Shown here: positions 35,426-46,352 of the stretch, in pieces
Numbering within the stretch: position 1 is the stretch's first letter
How the letters are laid out: the number at the start of each line of letters is the position of its first letter
Assembly (NCBI GenBank): GCA_021495925.1
Contig: JAKEKT010000017.1
Location: forward strand, 124,001 to 188,000
Source of the DNA: Diplodia intermedia
Taxonomy: Eukaryota; Ascomycota; Dothideomycetes; Botryosphaeriales; Botryosphaeriaceae
Direction: 5' to 3'
DNA length: 64,000 nt
Made by a program: the position numbers and the translations under genes
Notes under the pieces: model-generated
Database searches by the model: none
Told to the model about the DNA's origin: nothing
Seen by the model: only the letters and a program-made list of their open reading frames with translations

Positions 35426-37456
35426 CTACACCCATGCACCACCTTCAACTAATCCTCTCAAGAAAATTGCCACAGCATATGCTCCCGGATCCGGCCCCAT
35501 CTGTTCTTCTTGCTTCGTCTCGCCCACGTACGTCGCCCTGCCAAACCTGGCCTTCATTCCCGCCGTCTTCTTCGCGCCTTCCTCCGCAGCTGCCAACGCC
35601 GTCCCCACTTCCCTCGTTGCCCGGAGCGTTTCGCACCACGGAATCAGGGCATCCATCACCGTCCGATCGCCAACACGCGCACCCGTATAAGCCTTCAGTG
35701 CCTCTAGAGCCTCGCCCGCTGCGTCGCCGATGATGCCGACGTCGAGCTTGCCCTCGGCATTTACCGCACGCTGCAGACTCCCAGCGAAAGCGGTGAGGAG
35801 AATGGACAGAATAGCGCCGAGGCTGCCACCCATGTCCTCCAAGCTGGAGTTGATCGAAGACAAGCAGGTGAACAAATTAGGGACCTTGGTGATGAAAGGG
35901 GCTGCTTTCATGGATGCGAGGAGTGCGTTACAGACTCCTGCCACGGCCTCGCCGCAGTCGCCGTCGCCCATTTGGATGTCGTACTTGGTGATATCGGGTT
36001 CTGCCGCGAGAGCGGCACTGCAGGCGGTACGAAGTGCGTGAAGTAGTGAAGGTGGTGCTATTGAAGTCAGTAAAGTCGGATTGAAATATGGTCGGTAAGT
36101 GGGTAGGACGTGGAAACTTTTGGGTGGTTTGGTACCTTCTGGACCCTTGAAGTCCGAGTTTCCCTCTTCGGCTTCTGCTCGTGCCTTCTCCCGTCTATCA
36201 AGACTATCCCTTGAGATCTCGACTGGCTGGCCATAGCTATTTCGTGGCCATGCCGGGGCCATGGTTGGGGCATCAAGAAGTCTGAGCAGTTCTGACACCG
36301 GACGACCGACCGCACTGGCAACGTTTGCAAGATTACCGAGCGTCAAGGAAAAGCCTGGGCCGTTGAGAGACGTTTCAAAGACACCAGAGTATATGCGACA
36401 TGGTTGGATCTTCCAATCTCGCTCTGCAACGGCTATCAGAGGAAAGGCTTTCAGGGGTGGTCTTGGACTACACACCTAGCTGCTCCAAGGCAATTTGGGT
36501 GAGGGCTTCCAACTCGAGATTCGCAAGCCCACCGAAATTGTTGATCACCATCGCAATCTCGTCCTTTGGGTCGAACTTGACAAAGGCACGGTCCGAGTCG
36601 TTGGGGTCAAGAACATAAAGAAGCATCTCCTTGATCAGGTCGTGGGGAGATGGCATCGGTGAGATCTTCCGCAGACCCTATAGTGGTAATATTAACTTCA
36701 TAGCCTTGCCTACTCCCCTTGTGAGAAGAGAAGCTCACCGGCTCGTTGTGGATCCCCATTCCCAAAACACACGTATCTTCCTCAATCTGTTCGTGATGCG
36801 TTCGGCCGGGGATGTGGCAGTGGTCAAGACTCGTTCCAATAGTAGCCAGCTGTGCATTGACTTCTGTGCCCAGCTTCCAACAATCTTCGAAACTCCACGA
36901 ATCATGCGCGGCTGCACCCAGAAGCTTGAGCACTGGCAGCTAGTCAGTGGATTTCCCAAAAAGTAATACGAGATCGTCCCTCACCCAGAACATTTCCGGC
37001 CAAGCCTCTGCGGCCCAGCAGTTCGGACTTCTTCCTGCCCAGAGCAACATCGTCCGTCAGTGGGATCTGCGCGATCTTGTGGCCCTTGGCATGCGTTTTC
37101 TCTCTCGCCAGGCCGAAGTGGAGCCTGTCCCCAGTGTAATTTGTGATGCACAAAATCACGCCAGCGTCGGAAGGAACGTTCCTGATTGCGGCCATGACCT
37201 GCTTTGTCGAGGGACTGGCAAACACGTCGCCGGCCACGGATGCCGTGAGCATGCCGTCGCCAACATAGCCCGCCCAGGCCGGTTCGTGGCCGCTGCCACC
37301 GCCGGATATTATGCTGACTTTGGAGGGAGGGTGGGTCTTGGAAAAGACGACGCGATTCGCCTCGTCGTGCTCGAGGTGCGGGTTGCGGGCGACGATGGAA
37401 TTCAAAGCGCATACAACGACGCCATTGGTGTCGGGAAAGAAGTGTTTGGTCGACAT
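35426..37456 (-). CDS. DAK: Dihydroxyacetone kinase (DAK1-DAK2 domains)
   Basis: Exons 37456-36985, 36932-36739, 36677-36476, 36423-36136 and 36057-35426, about 595 residues. Intron 36135-36058 is 78 bp and in frame; if retained the protein has 621 residues. The DAK1 domain has SIISGGGSGHEPAWAGYVG, ITNYTGDRLHFGLA, RRGLAGNVLVLKLLGAAA (across an intron) and LDHCHIPGR, whose His region holds the substrate as a hemiaminal in family structures, then GMGIHNEPGLRK. The DAK2 domain has the ATP/Mg site MGDGDCGEA, SLEDMGGSLGAILSILL and GDRTVMDAL. The enzyme phosphorylates dihydroxyacetone with ATP, feeding glycerol-derived carbon into glycolysis and detoxifying the ketone. Divergent from a Zn2Cys6 regulator. 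Confidence 0.94.
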
Positions 37457-38658
37457 GGTCGAGATTGGCAGGTGACAGGGCAGGTTTGAAACCTGATGGA
37501 ACGCTTAAATGCTGCTGTTGCAAGGCTGGAAAGCTCTCTCAAACCAGATTTCCCTTCGCCGGAAGAGAGCTGGTGCGAGCAGAAGACGCGATGGCCCTTT
37601 TAGAGAGGCAGCTGGAGATGCTGACGAGGATGCTGGGGTAGAGGGTGAACAGAGAGGCATGACGGCAGTTGTGTGTCAGTTCTCCGCAGATGATGCGGCG
37701 GGGTAGAGGATGACAGCAGGTGTGCCGGAAGAGCTGGATTGGGACGGAAGGACAAGTGACAGACGGCGGTATGCCGGAATAGGCAAGCCGTGAGGTGGTT
37801 GTGGCGACACAATTGGCTGGCGGGTCGATGTTGAACGCAGCGAAAAACGCGGGGAAGCAAACTGGAACGCGGAGGACGGGTGCAGTTTTTCCCTCAGCTG
37901 AGTCCAAGAGGCAGTGACGCCAGTCAGCACCCTGAGCCACTGACTAGTGCGGCTCTTCGACGAACCTTCACGGGCGGATCCTCAACGCTCCTCAACGCTC
38001 CCCAACGCTCCCCAGCCCACTAGTTCCACATATTTCCAGCCACAGATGCCTCGACGGGAGCCACCAGGCGCCGCAGGGAACTCAAGGGAGAAGGCGATTG
38101 GCCGCCATCGCATCGTGGCTGCGCCGGGTCAAGGCGGAAAGCCACAAGACGGCAAGGGTTGAGTCAGCGGGTGTGTGGCATCTCTATCACCAGCACCAAG
38201 CTCGAAGCCGGGAGTAGTGAAAGCCGGGCTGTCCGGGGTGAGACGGGCACCAGCGTTTGGTTCCCGCGCTAGAGAGTCGTCCCGGGAGCCAGCAATGCGC
38301 TAGCTGGTTGCACCGCTCCACCGTTGGCACCACCACCGCGAGGGCCGAACGGCGTGCCCGCGGCTGTCACCGAAAGTGAGCATGTTGGAGTGCTTGAACG
38401 CAGGATCTCTCGGCCGGGCTCGATCGCGGCGGGACTGGTAACAATACGGCGCTGACAGCGGGCGAGGGGCACACGGCTGGCAAAACGGCAGGGGGTGCTT
38501 GGCGAGGAGGCAGTATGCCGCAGGGCTCCGACTCGAGGCCGGGCAAGCAATTTTCAGTGGCTTAACCATCACCGCCATCCGCGACGGGTGCCCGTCTGCG
38601 CATCCTTCCCCGCCCCATCTTTACGTGGCGTATGGTCTGATGTGCAAGCCTCGAAACG
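37457..38658. promoter_or_regulatory. Divergent promoter region between DAK and Zn2Cys6 genes
   Basis: 1.2 kb between start codons at 37456 (-) and 38659 (+). A 10-bp repeat (CTCAACGCTC, CTCAACGCTC, CCCAACGCTC) lies at 37981-38010. No supported gene. A divergently transcribed regulator often acts on its neighbour, but no operator can be shown here. Confidence 0.45.
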
Positions 38659-41152
38659 ATGCTTGCGACACCTTCAAGCAGCGGCAACCCCCCAAACGAG
38701 CATGCGCAGCAGCAGCCCAAGCGCAAGCCGCGCAAACCTCGCGGTCGCGGGCTGCGCACGACGACCGGCTGGTGAGTGTGTCCTGCGCCAGCAGCCCCAG
38801 CCCTTGCGCCGCCACCCGAGCCCAGCGCCCAGCGCACCATCACGGATGGCGTCGCACACTCGCAGCACCGTTGCTGACTGTGCAGTGCCGTCTGCCGCCA
38901 ACGCCATATGAAATGCGACGAGGTCAAGCCGATCTGTGGGCCCTGTTCCAAGGGAAACCGCCCTTGCGTCTACCACGCGCCCGCCAAGGTAACCTGCACA
39001 CCATCCCGTCCCTAACCCAGCCCAATCCAGCCCAATCCAGCCGCGCGCCCTGTAGGGCTGAGCCCCCGCGAAGACCACAGAGCCGCCTGCGCCCAGGCCA
39101 CCCGGCTGCTCGGTCCGCTGCCTGGTTGCGCCTTCCCCAGCCCCAGTCCCCATCCCCCGGTGATCCCGACAAGGCCCCATCACTCACAGCAGCAGACCGC
39201 AGCCAGCTCGCAGCCGCCCGCCAGCGCCTCCTCCTCGCGGACCACCCACCCCGCCCCCCAGCTCGCTCGTGAGCAGCAGCCCACCCTGCACGTGCAGCCG
39301 CAGCTGCAGCAGCCCCATGTCCAGCCCCCGCTGCAGCAGCCCCAGCAGCCGGCTCCCCTGTTCCGGCTGCCCTCCCTCCAGCATGTCTCGCAGCAGCCCG
39401 CTGAGGTTGTGCAGCACGCCCCAAGTAGAAGTTCGTTTTCGGCCGGGGCACAGGTCCGGTGGGATCCGTCGGTGGGGACCCCAGTGTTGCGGGAATCCGG
39501 CCGCGAGGGCCAGGCGCCGGGTGAGGTCCCAGCAGCAGCGCCCCAGCACATCTCGCCGCCGGTGACCTGGACCGGTGCCGACGACCAATTGAGTCCGCAG
39601 AGCACGCTGAGCTCCAATGCCTACTCTGCTGAGATCGCCCCTCTGCGCTGGTTCGGTCTTCTAGCCGATGACGCGGACAATCTTCACCCTGTAGAGTTCA
39701 GTGAGCAGCCGCTCGGTCAACGCTCCCACACCACAGACGAATCAGGCTTCAGCAGCCTGCGCGCGGCCAGCTTCTCTACCCAGGGCTTCCACAGCCCCAC
39801 CGTTTCCGTGGGCACTCCCGTCACAAGCTTCCCGCCCCGCATCTCCTCCACGCCCGGATCGCAGCCCGAAGTCCCGGTCAACTCTGCGGAGCTCAAGTGT
39901 TGGCAAAGCCCAGTCACCCTGCGCGACCATGAGATTCCCGTGTTCAAGCATTTCGTCGGCAACCTCAGCTTTTGGCTGGACCTGTACGACCCGCTCAAGC
40001 ACTTCTCCGGCCTCGTCCCGCAGCTGGCAATGAAGAACGAGGGCCTGATGAAGGCAATTCTAGCGCTTTCGTCTCGCCATCTTTCCATCAGACCCGGCAT
40101 CAACGGCGAGACGATGGACCGCACCGCCGCCGTGCAGTACTACTCCGAGACTCTACAGTATCTCCAAGGCGCCATGCGCTACGAGTCGTTCAACCGCAGC
40201 CTTGAGCTGCTCGCAACCGCGCTGATTGTCTCCAAGTACGAGATGATTGACGGTGCTGGGAGCGGCTGGGAGCGCCATCTAAAGGGCGTCTTTTGGATCC
40301 AACGGTCGCAAGACATCAACGGCCAGTCTGGCGGGCTGAAACAAGCAGTGTGGTGGAGCTGGCTGCGACAGGACGTATGGGCTGCGTTCCGTGAAAGGCG
40401 GCGATGCCTCAGCTTCTACAGGCCTACTCGACCCTACCAGCTCATGGACCAGTACGACATCGCTTCGCGAGCTGTCTATCTTCTCGCACAAGCCGTCAAC
40501 TACGCGTCTGAAGAAGAAACCAAAATGGGCGAGGTGAACTTACAGTTGAGGATCGACCGGGCGGATACGTTGCTCAATATGCTAGAGGAATGGCGCATGA
40601 ACTTGACCGTACACTTCAACCCATTGCCCTTGAACAGCGCGGAAATTGAAAACAGCGGCCCTTTCAAGCCCATCTGGATAAACCCACCTGGTTTTGGTAT
40701 GTGACCTCGTAGTCCCAGCCCTTCCGCAACGACTCCCTGCCGGCAGTCACGACTCCTGGCCCGGTTTCGGCATGAAGGAAGCTGCATCTGCTTCGAGGGC
40801 AACAGAACTGACAGATTCTACAGCCGCCGCCATCCAAATGCATCACTTCGCCCGCATCCTCCTCCTCATCCACCAGCCCGCCGCGGGTGGCTATCGCGAG
40901 TACCTGGCGCGCGAGAAGGAACTCAACAACGCCATCGACACGATCGTCGGGCTCGCCATGACCATCGACTACGAGCCGGCCGAGGTGGTGTCGACGCAGT
41001 GCCTCTTCGCGGCGGGTCTGTACGCAAACGAGATGTTCAAGCGCGAAAAGATCTGTGAGCTGATGGAGAAGCATCAACGGAGCACGGGATGGCCGGTGCA
41101 AAGCCTCTCTGAGGAGCTACGTAATGAGTGGGCCAGGACCAGACCTCCTTGA
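38659..41152 (+). CDS. Zn2Cys6 transcription factor with fungal-specific domain
   Basis: My model has exons 38659-38771, 38886-38988, 39141-39268, 39429-40696 and 40824-41152, 646 residues. The start MLATPSSSGNPPNEHAQQQP leads into a basic stretch and a zinc cluster with Cys at 38, 41, 48, 55, 58 and 65 (C-x2-C-x6-C-x6-C-x2-C-x6-C). An intron splits the first Cys codon (TG/T). The middle region carries HFVGNLSFWLDLYD, LALSSRHLSIRPG and the C-terminal LLLIHQPAAGGYREYL, typical of fungal regulators. Exon 3 is uncertain: the alternative frame across 39141-39428 is Gln/Pro-rich and also open, which would remove the 160-bp intron 39269-39428. Likely a nuclear activator or repressor, with DAK as a neighbour candidate target. 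Confidence 0.85.
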
Positions 41153-42672
41153 AGATGATGAATCCGGAAACTTACCAATGGCCTTGTTTTTTGTTGGCAA
41201 AACATATAGATACACGCCCTTCGGAGTCAACTTCTTCTGCGCCGCCCGCTCCCAAGACCCTGGCTGGACGGCAGTCAAGAACCAACTGACGACGGCTGCT
41301 CCTGATTCATTCGGTATGCATGCATTGTTCCATTACAGTCCGTTATGAGGGTCGGTTGGAGAAGGCGTTCCCGCACCGGGGATGCCAGTGTCTGAACAAA
41401 CTGACTCTAGGTCGGCGACATTGATTCCACGTGGACGAGGGCGCTGACGGGAAAAAAGGCATCTGATGCACAAGGGGTGGATGGGCTCTGCTCGGAGCAA
41501 AAGCGAGGAGTCCATATGTACGAGTAGCGACGCGTACCCGGCAAAACGGAGGACGGTTCACGGCAGCAACAGCGGGTCGGGAAACAAGGCAAAGCTGCGG
41601 GCGACGGCTCAGGTGATGGTTGCGTCAGGTTGAAACTCGCTCATGATCTACAGTGCAACCTCGTGGCGCTGTGTCCGGTTCTAAGTAGCAAATTGATAAG
41701 ATCGTCGAGCGGACGATACATGTTCCTTTGTAGAAATGGCTGGCGCCGCGGCCACAAGGCCGAACCGTGTTTCCCGCGCGCTAAACCGGGGTGTTGGGTC
41801 TTGGAGGTCTTGTGCGGGAGGGCACGAGGGTGGTCTGGGAAGGGCAGGATAACTCCAGCTGAAAGGGCTGCCCGCTGCCATGGTTCTGAGGTGAGAGCAG
41901 GGTCTGGACGCGGCGCGGACTTCTACCCGTGACCAGCGGGCTAGCGAAGGTCAGGCCACACGCACGACGGCCACGTTTCGATCGCCGGGCACGCGGCTGG
42001 GCAGGGGCGGGGAAAGCCACCGGGCTCGCTGACGGCGTGCAGCATCGACTAACGACTCGACGGCGCGTCTGTCTTTTCTAGAAGCCGCGACTAACTCTTC
42101 GGTCGTCTCACTAGCCATGCGCGAGCGAGGTGTTCGTCGCTTCTTCGCTTCCGCCCGCCTCGCTATTCCCACGCACGCGCTTTCTAGAACCCCGCATTCT
42201 GCCGCGCGCGCTAAGAACGTTCGAGGTGAAAAACCTGGGGGTGGGGTAAATCGACAGCCCTTTTGTTTCTAGCTGTTGGCTGCTTTCCGTGACCCCTTCG
42301 CCTCCGTCTTTACACCGGGTGTAACGGTCGAGAATGCACCCTGGTAAAATTTAGGCTGAGATCCCCATCATCTCTCTACACTTCTTGAATCTCAACCGCT
42401 CGCGCTCCCACTCACAGCTCGCTTGGCCTTATCGTTTGACAACGCTTCATTGGTCCGTCGCATGCCTGTCATGTCGCGCAGTCTCAACTCGGCAATGCGC
42501 TTCAGAAGAACGAAGGTCCAGCCGACGTTATCAATGCACCCATACTGATGACATGCACGTGACGCGCCCACTATCACCACCTGTATTCTACTTCACACTC
42601 CCCGAGCCCGTCCAGGTACCAGGAAAAAAAAACCTCGACTCGCTCTTGTCCCTCCCCTCCCAAACGCCAACC
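41153..42672. other. Intergenic region, nothing supported
   Basis: 1.5 kb of mixed GC-rich sequence between the Zn2Cys6 gene and the DUF3445 gene. It would contain the 3' UTR of the former and promoter of the latter. Open frames are short and domain-free. Confidence 0.5.
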
Positions 42673-44046
42673 ATGCTGGCCGACAGCCTCCACAACCTCC
42701 TCCCCCTCCCCCTCCCCTTCTCCTCCATCTCCATCTCCATCCTCCTCCTCCCTCTCTTCCTCCACCTCCTCTGGCGCCTCCTCCCCATCCCCCACAAACC
42801 CACCCCAGCCACGCCCAACAAAAACCCGAAGCACCGCAGCTCATTCTACACCCCCACCACCACCTCAGACTCCACCACCACCACCATCACACCCCTCCCC
42901 ACCATCACCCCCTCCACCCTCCCCTCCCTCCCCCCCGACCGCTGGTACCTCGACCCCACCCTCATCTCGCCCACGCGCACCTACACGCCCACCATGGCGC
43001 TCCGCCCCTGCGCGCCGTCCGACTGGCTGCGCCTCGACGCCCTCCACGCCGCGCGCATGGCGCACAAGCGCCGCGCGCTGCGCACGCACGGCTGGCAGCC
43101 CGTCGGCGGCGCCATGGCGTGCCGGCCGGAAGCCGCAGGCGCCGTGGGCGAGCTGCTCGCGATGCTGGCGGCGTATCTGCCCGCGCGGTTCCCGGGGCTG
43201 TGGGCGAGGGAGGGGGAGGGAGAGAGGTGGTTGAGGAATAAGGCGACGGGGGAGGCGTTCGAGGTTGTGGCGCCGTGGGGCGGGTTGGGGCACCCGTTGG
43301 AGGTGGTGGCGGGGGTTGTGGAGGAGGATTTGGCGGTGTTGATGGTGGGGGAGGGGGATGGCGGAGGGGATGGGGATGGGGAAGAGTACGTGCTCAAGGC
43401 GGCGGTGAGCGCGTTTCCGGCGGGGTTCGATATTCAGGATAAGATGGATCGGCCGCTCACTGCGATTCATGAGCCGGTGCCCTTGTATAGGGAGAAGTTG
43501 AGGAGGGCGATGAATAAGTGCGTATTTGGCGGCTTGCGTTGGGGAGAGACTGGGCCCCCCTCGTGAGTGCTGTGTGGCTGATTGTGGGCAGGTTCTTCAA
43601 GAAAGTGACTGCTGATCGGCTCGTGATGCGTGTCAATTGGGGTATCAATGAGCGGGAGGAACTCTTTTTCCTGGATGGCACGCATCTGTACGAGGGCGAT
43701 GAGGCGTCGGCGGATCCGAATATCGACATCGATCAGGTCCAGCTGCGTGTCGAGCGGCAGGTTCTGCGCCGCTTGCCGAAGTCCGGGGCTATCTGCATGT
43801 TGACCAAGACGTATGTTGCGAGATTCACGACGGTGGATAGAAACTGACACTGCAGGCAGTTACCTCTACCGGTTGGTCGACATTACAAAAGAGCCGGGAG
43901 TTGCAGCAAGACTGGGTGGCATGCTGCATAAGTTGCCTGAGAAGTTTGCGTTCTACAAGCGCAAGCCTGTGTGGGGCAACGTCGTGCTGGCCTATCTGGA
44001 CGAAATGGCGGTTAAGCATCCCGCCTTAGCCACCGACGGTGAGTAG
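42673..44046 (+). CDS. DUF3445 / heme-depend. oxidative N-demethylase-like protein
   Basis: Exons 42673-43517, 43592-43810 and 43860-44046, 416 residues. An N-terminal hydrophobic anchor (SISISILLLPLFLHLLWRLL) precedes a Pro/Thr-rich linker. The DUF3445 (PF11927) core runs from MALRPCAPSDWLRLD through YVLKAAVSAFPAGFDIQDKM, RPLTAIHEPVPLYREKL, FFKKVTADRLVMRVNW and LRRLPKSGAICMLTKTYLYR. Intron 1 is placed so that NK-FFKKV reads through; it starts with GTGCGT. Intron 2 ends at the second of two close AGs (TGCAGGCAG). Members of this family are proposed heme-dependent demethylases; the substrate here is unknown. GGG/GGA-rich codon use near 43200-43400 gives a Gly/Glu-rich insertion. Confidence 0.85.
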
Positions 44047-44245
44047 GGGATATTGTCCAAAGACCTTAATAGACGTATATTATTGAGGCTTTTCAACCTC
44101 GTGGCGTGAATCAGTTTACCCGCGCCGATTGTGGTTAGTTGGCACTCTATCCGCCGCAATTGATCTGCCGCAGGAACGGCGGCCCGTCGGTCGACCACGG
44201 AATTCACTGCTCCACATTTACCAAAATTACTGGAAGTGCTGAGCT

Positions 44246-44251
44246 TATAAA
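44246..44251 (+). promoter_or_regulatory. TATA box of the CBM1 gene
   Basis: TATAAA about 90 bp before the ATG at 44340, in a compact 293-bp intergenic space. Spacing fits a fungal TATA element with a short 5' UTR. Inferred from sequence only. Confidence 0.5.
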
Positions 44252-44339
44252 GTCGACACAGGCCAAGCAAATGTCAAGCTTTCTTTCTACGCGGCTCATT
44301 CCACTTCTTTGTGTATACTTCTTCCATTTGCTATCAAAC

Positions 44340-45347
44340 ATGCGCTCCTTCAACGTTGCAGCCGCCGCTATCGGCCTTCTCACGACTCCAGCATTCGCTC
44401 AGCAAAGCGCATGGGGACAATGTACGTATGAGAATATGTGCATATTGAACGTAACATCAGCTGACTTTACCAGGTGGCGGCACTGATTACTCTGGCAGCT
44501 CTGCTTGCGTCTCCGGTACGGTCTCTTGAATGGCTCTCGAATACGGTTGACTTACTCAACATCATCCAGGATATGCTTGCACGAAACTGAGGTAACAACG
44601 CACCACGTTCGAATAGAAACTCGCAACTGACTTCCCCACAGTGACTGTAAGACAACCCCATCCAACGCAATTATCCAACCTACGACATGACCTAAACCCT
44701 TCCCCCCCAGCCTACTCCCAATGCCAACCCGGCACCGCCTCCACAACCAGCGCCACACCAACCACCACCGCCCCGACCAACGGCAGCACCGCCACCGGCC
44801 CCGGCACGACGCTCCAAACGGGCTACCTCTGGATCCGCGCCGTCGAAGACCCCAACTTCCACAAATACCTGCAATCGGGCCCGACGCCGTACGCCGCGGG
44901 CACCGCCGTCATCGACATCTACACGCAAGCCGGGCAGTTCGCCCTCGACGGCGACGGGCAGCTCGCGCAGCTGGTGTCGGCGCCGGGCGAGACGCCCGCG
45001 AGGGTCCTGTACGCGCACGTGGCGGGCGGCGCGACGCGCGACGGCCGCACGCTGGCGGTGACGTTCGCCGCGGACAAGGGGACGTACGGCGCGTTCGCGT
45101 GGCAGGGCGACGCGCTGACGTGGTCGGCGGCCAACGTCACCCGGCCGAACCTCAGCGCGTGGTACGTGTGCGAGGGCCAGGCGCTGTTTGTGAATCTGGG
45201 GAATTATCTGTACGAGACGCCGGATGGGTGTGCGGATGAGACGGTGAGTAGTCGGGACGGCGGCGGCGGCGTTGGTGGGGTGGGAATGGTGCTGATGATT
45301 TGGTGGTGCAGATCCATTACTACAACGATGCCACGGCCAATGATTGA
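44340..45347 (+). CDS. Secreted CBM1 carbohydrate-binding protein with microexon
   Basis: Six exons: 44340-44421, 44474-44515, 44570-44591, 44642-44646, 44711-45243 and 45312-45347, 239 residues. A signal peptide (RSFNVAAAAIGLLTTPAFA) is followed at once by a family 1 cellulose-binding module, AWGQCGGTDYSGSSACVSGY then ACTKLSDSYSQC, with the four Cys and the aromatic binding face (Trp, Tyr, Tyr). A Thr/Ser/Pro linker leads to an about 140-residue domain I do not recognise (LWIRAVEDPNFHKYLQSG, AWYVCEGQALFVNLGNYLYE). Four introns cut the 33-residue CBM, and exon 4 is only 5 nt (TGACT); without it the frame fails. Probably binds crystalline cellulose outside the cell. The C-terminal domain may be catalytic or another binding module. 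Confidence 0.85.
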
Positions 45348-45984
45348 GGGCGGTGGTGGGCGGGGATGGGATGGCTTTCTCGTTTCTGGGTGGGAGGTTG
45401 ATATGGGGTCTCTCGTTTGTCTCGCTCACGTGCTCGAGGCCATGTCGTCGATCTGCGTTGAGTCGGCTGGAATAAGCCAATCGAGCATACCAGCTTTCCA
45501 GTCCAGAGTCACTCACCATTTTGGGAACCGTGGAAGCCCCCTCGAGCTTCTCTACTCCCGTAAAGCAGCATGTATTGGTCGCTCCGGCTACGACCACGGT
45601 CAACGCCCTTATCAACGCCGGGTAAGCTAGAGCCGCTCGTAACACTCTCGCCGCTGCCTTCGCGGCCCGTGTCGCGGGCGCGTTCGGCGGGCGGCGACGG
45701 CGCGGCGGACGAGACGGCGGGCGGAGGATAGTAGCGCGGCGCGCAGGCGTAGGCGCACTTCGGCGGCGGCGAGGATGAGGACGGGGGTTGGCGGCGGAAG
45801 CGTAGGCGAACGGAGGAGCGGGCGGGCGGGGCGTAGCGGCGTCGTGGCCCTGTCAAGCGAGTGGTCTTGGATTGCTTGAGGTTTCTGGACTTGGGCCTCG
45901 CGTCCGCGCTCGACGGTCGGTTCGGGCTGTAGCAATACCACTAACTACTAGTAGAGAGCAGCGAATACTAGCTACCCAGCTACA
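45348..45984. other. Spacer before the accessory region
   Basis: No gene is supported. Very GC-rich around 45640-45850, with low-complexity frames only. Confidence 0.5.
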
Positions 45985-46030
45985 CGCTTCGCTGGGGGCC
46001 TCTTTGATAGATTTTGCCTGGCCGATCTCA
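45985..46030. repeat. Degenerate inverted-repeat remnant (left end type)
   Basis: GGGGGCCTCTTTGATAGATT followed by TTGCCTGGCCGATCT matches, with several changes, the stretch GGCCCCATTAATAGATTT / TGCCTCGCCAATCT inside the left arm of the element at 58636. It is oriented as a left end. A run of 17 T follows at 46046-46062. Confidence 0.55.
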
Positions 46031-46145
46031 CAGGCTTGCCCAAGGTTTTTTTTTTTTTTTTTCGGACATGTGCCTGCAGGTGTCTTGATTAGGCTTAGCG
46101 TGCAGTCATGAGGCAGCCGCACTGCGACAGTGTTGACCGTGACAG

Positions 46146-46305
46146 CTGCCTGACCTGCTCAACCTCCAGCTACGACATCCACTTCACTCTCGTCACCTCC
46201 CGCCAACCACAACGTTGACGTCCCGACCTGCCTGACCTGCTCAACCTCTAGCTACGACATCCACTTCACTCTCGTCACCTCCCGCCAACCACAACGTTGA
46301 CGTCC
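46146..46305. repeat. 82-bp tandem duplication
   Basis: Two copies with period 82 (46146-46227 and 46228-46305), nearly identical (a C/T difference in CCTCCAG versus CCTCTAG). It ends 47 bp before the ATG of the next gene, so it lies in its promoter or 5' UTR. Confidence 0.9.
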
Positions 46306-46352
46306 CTCTCGCCTTACAACTACCACAGCCCCAACCCCGACAGACAATCAGG

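Noticed and set aside
45627..45941. Arg-rich minus-strand frames near 45.6-45.9 kb
   Set aside because: GC-rich low-complexity sequence open in several frames, no support.
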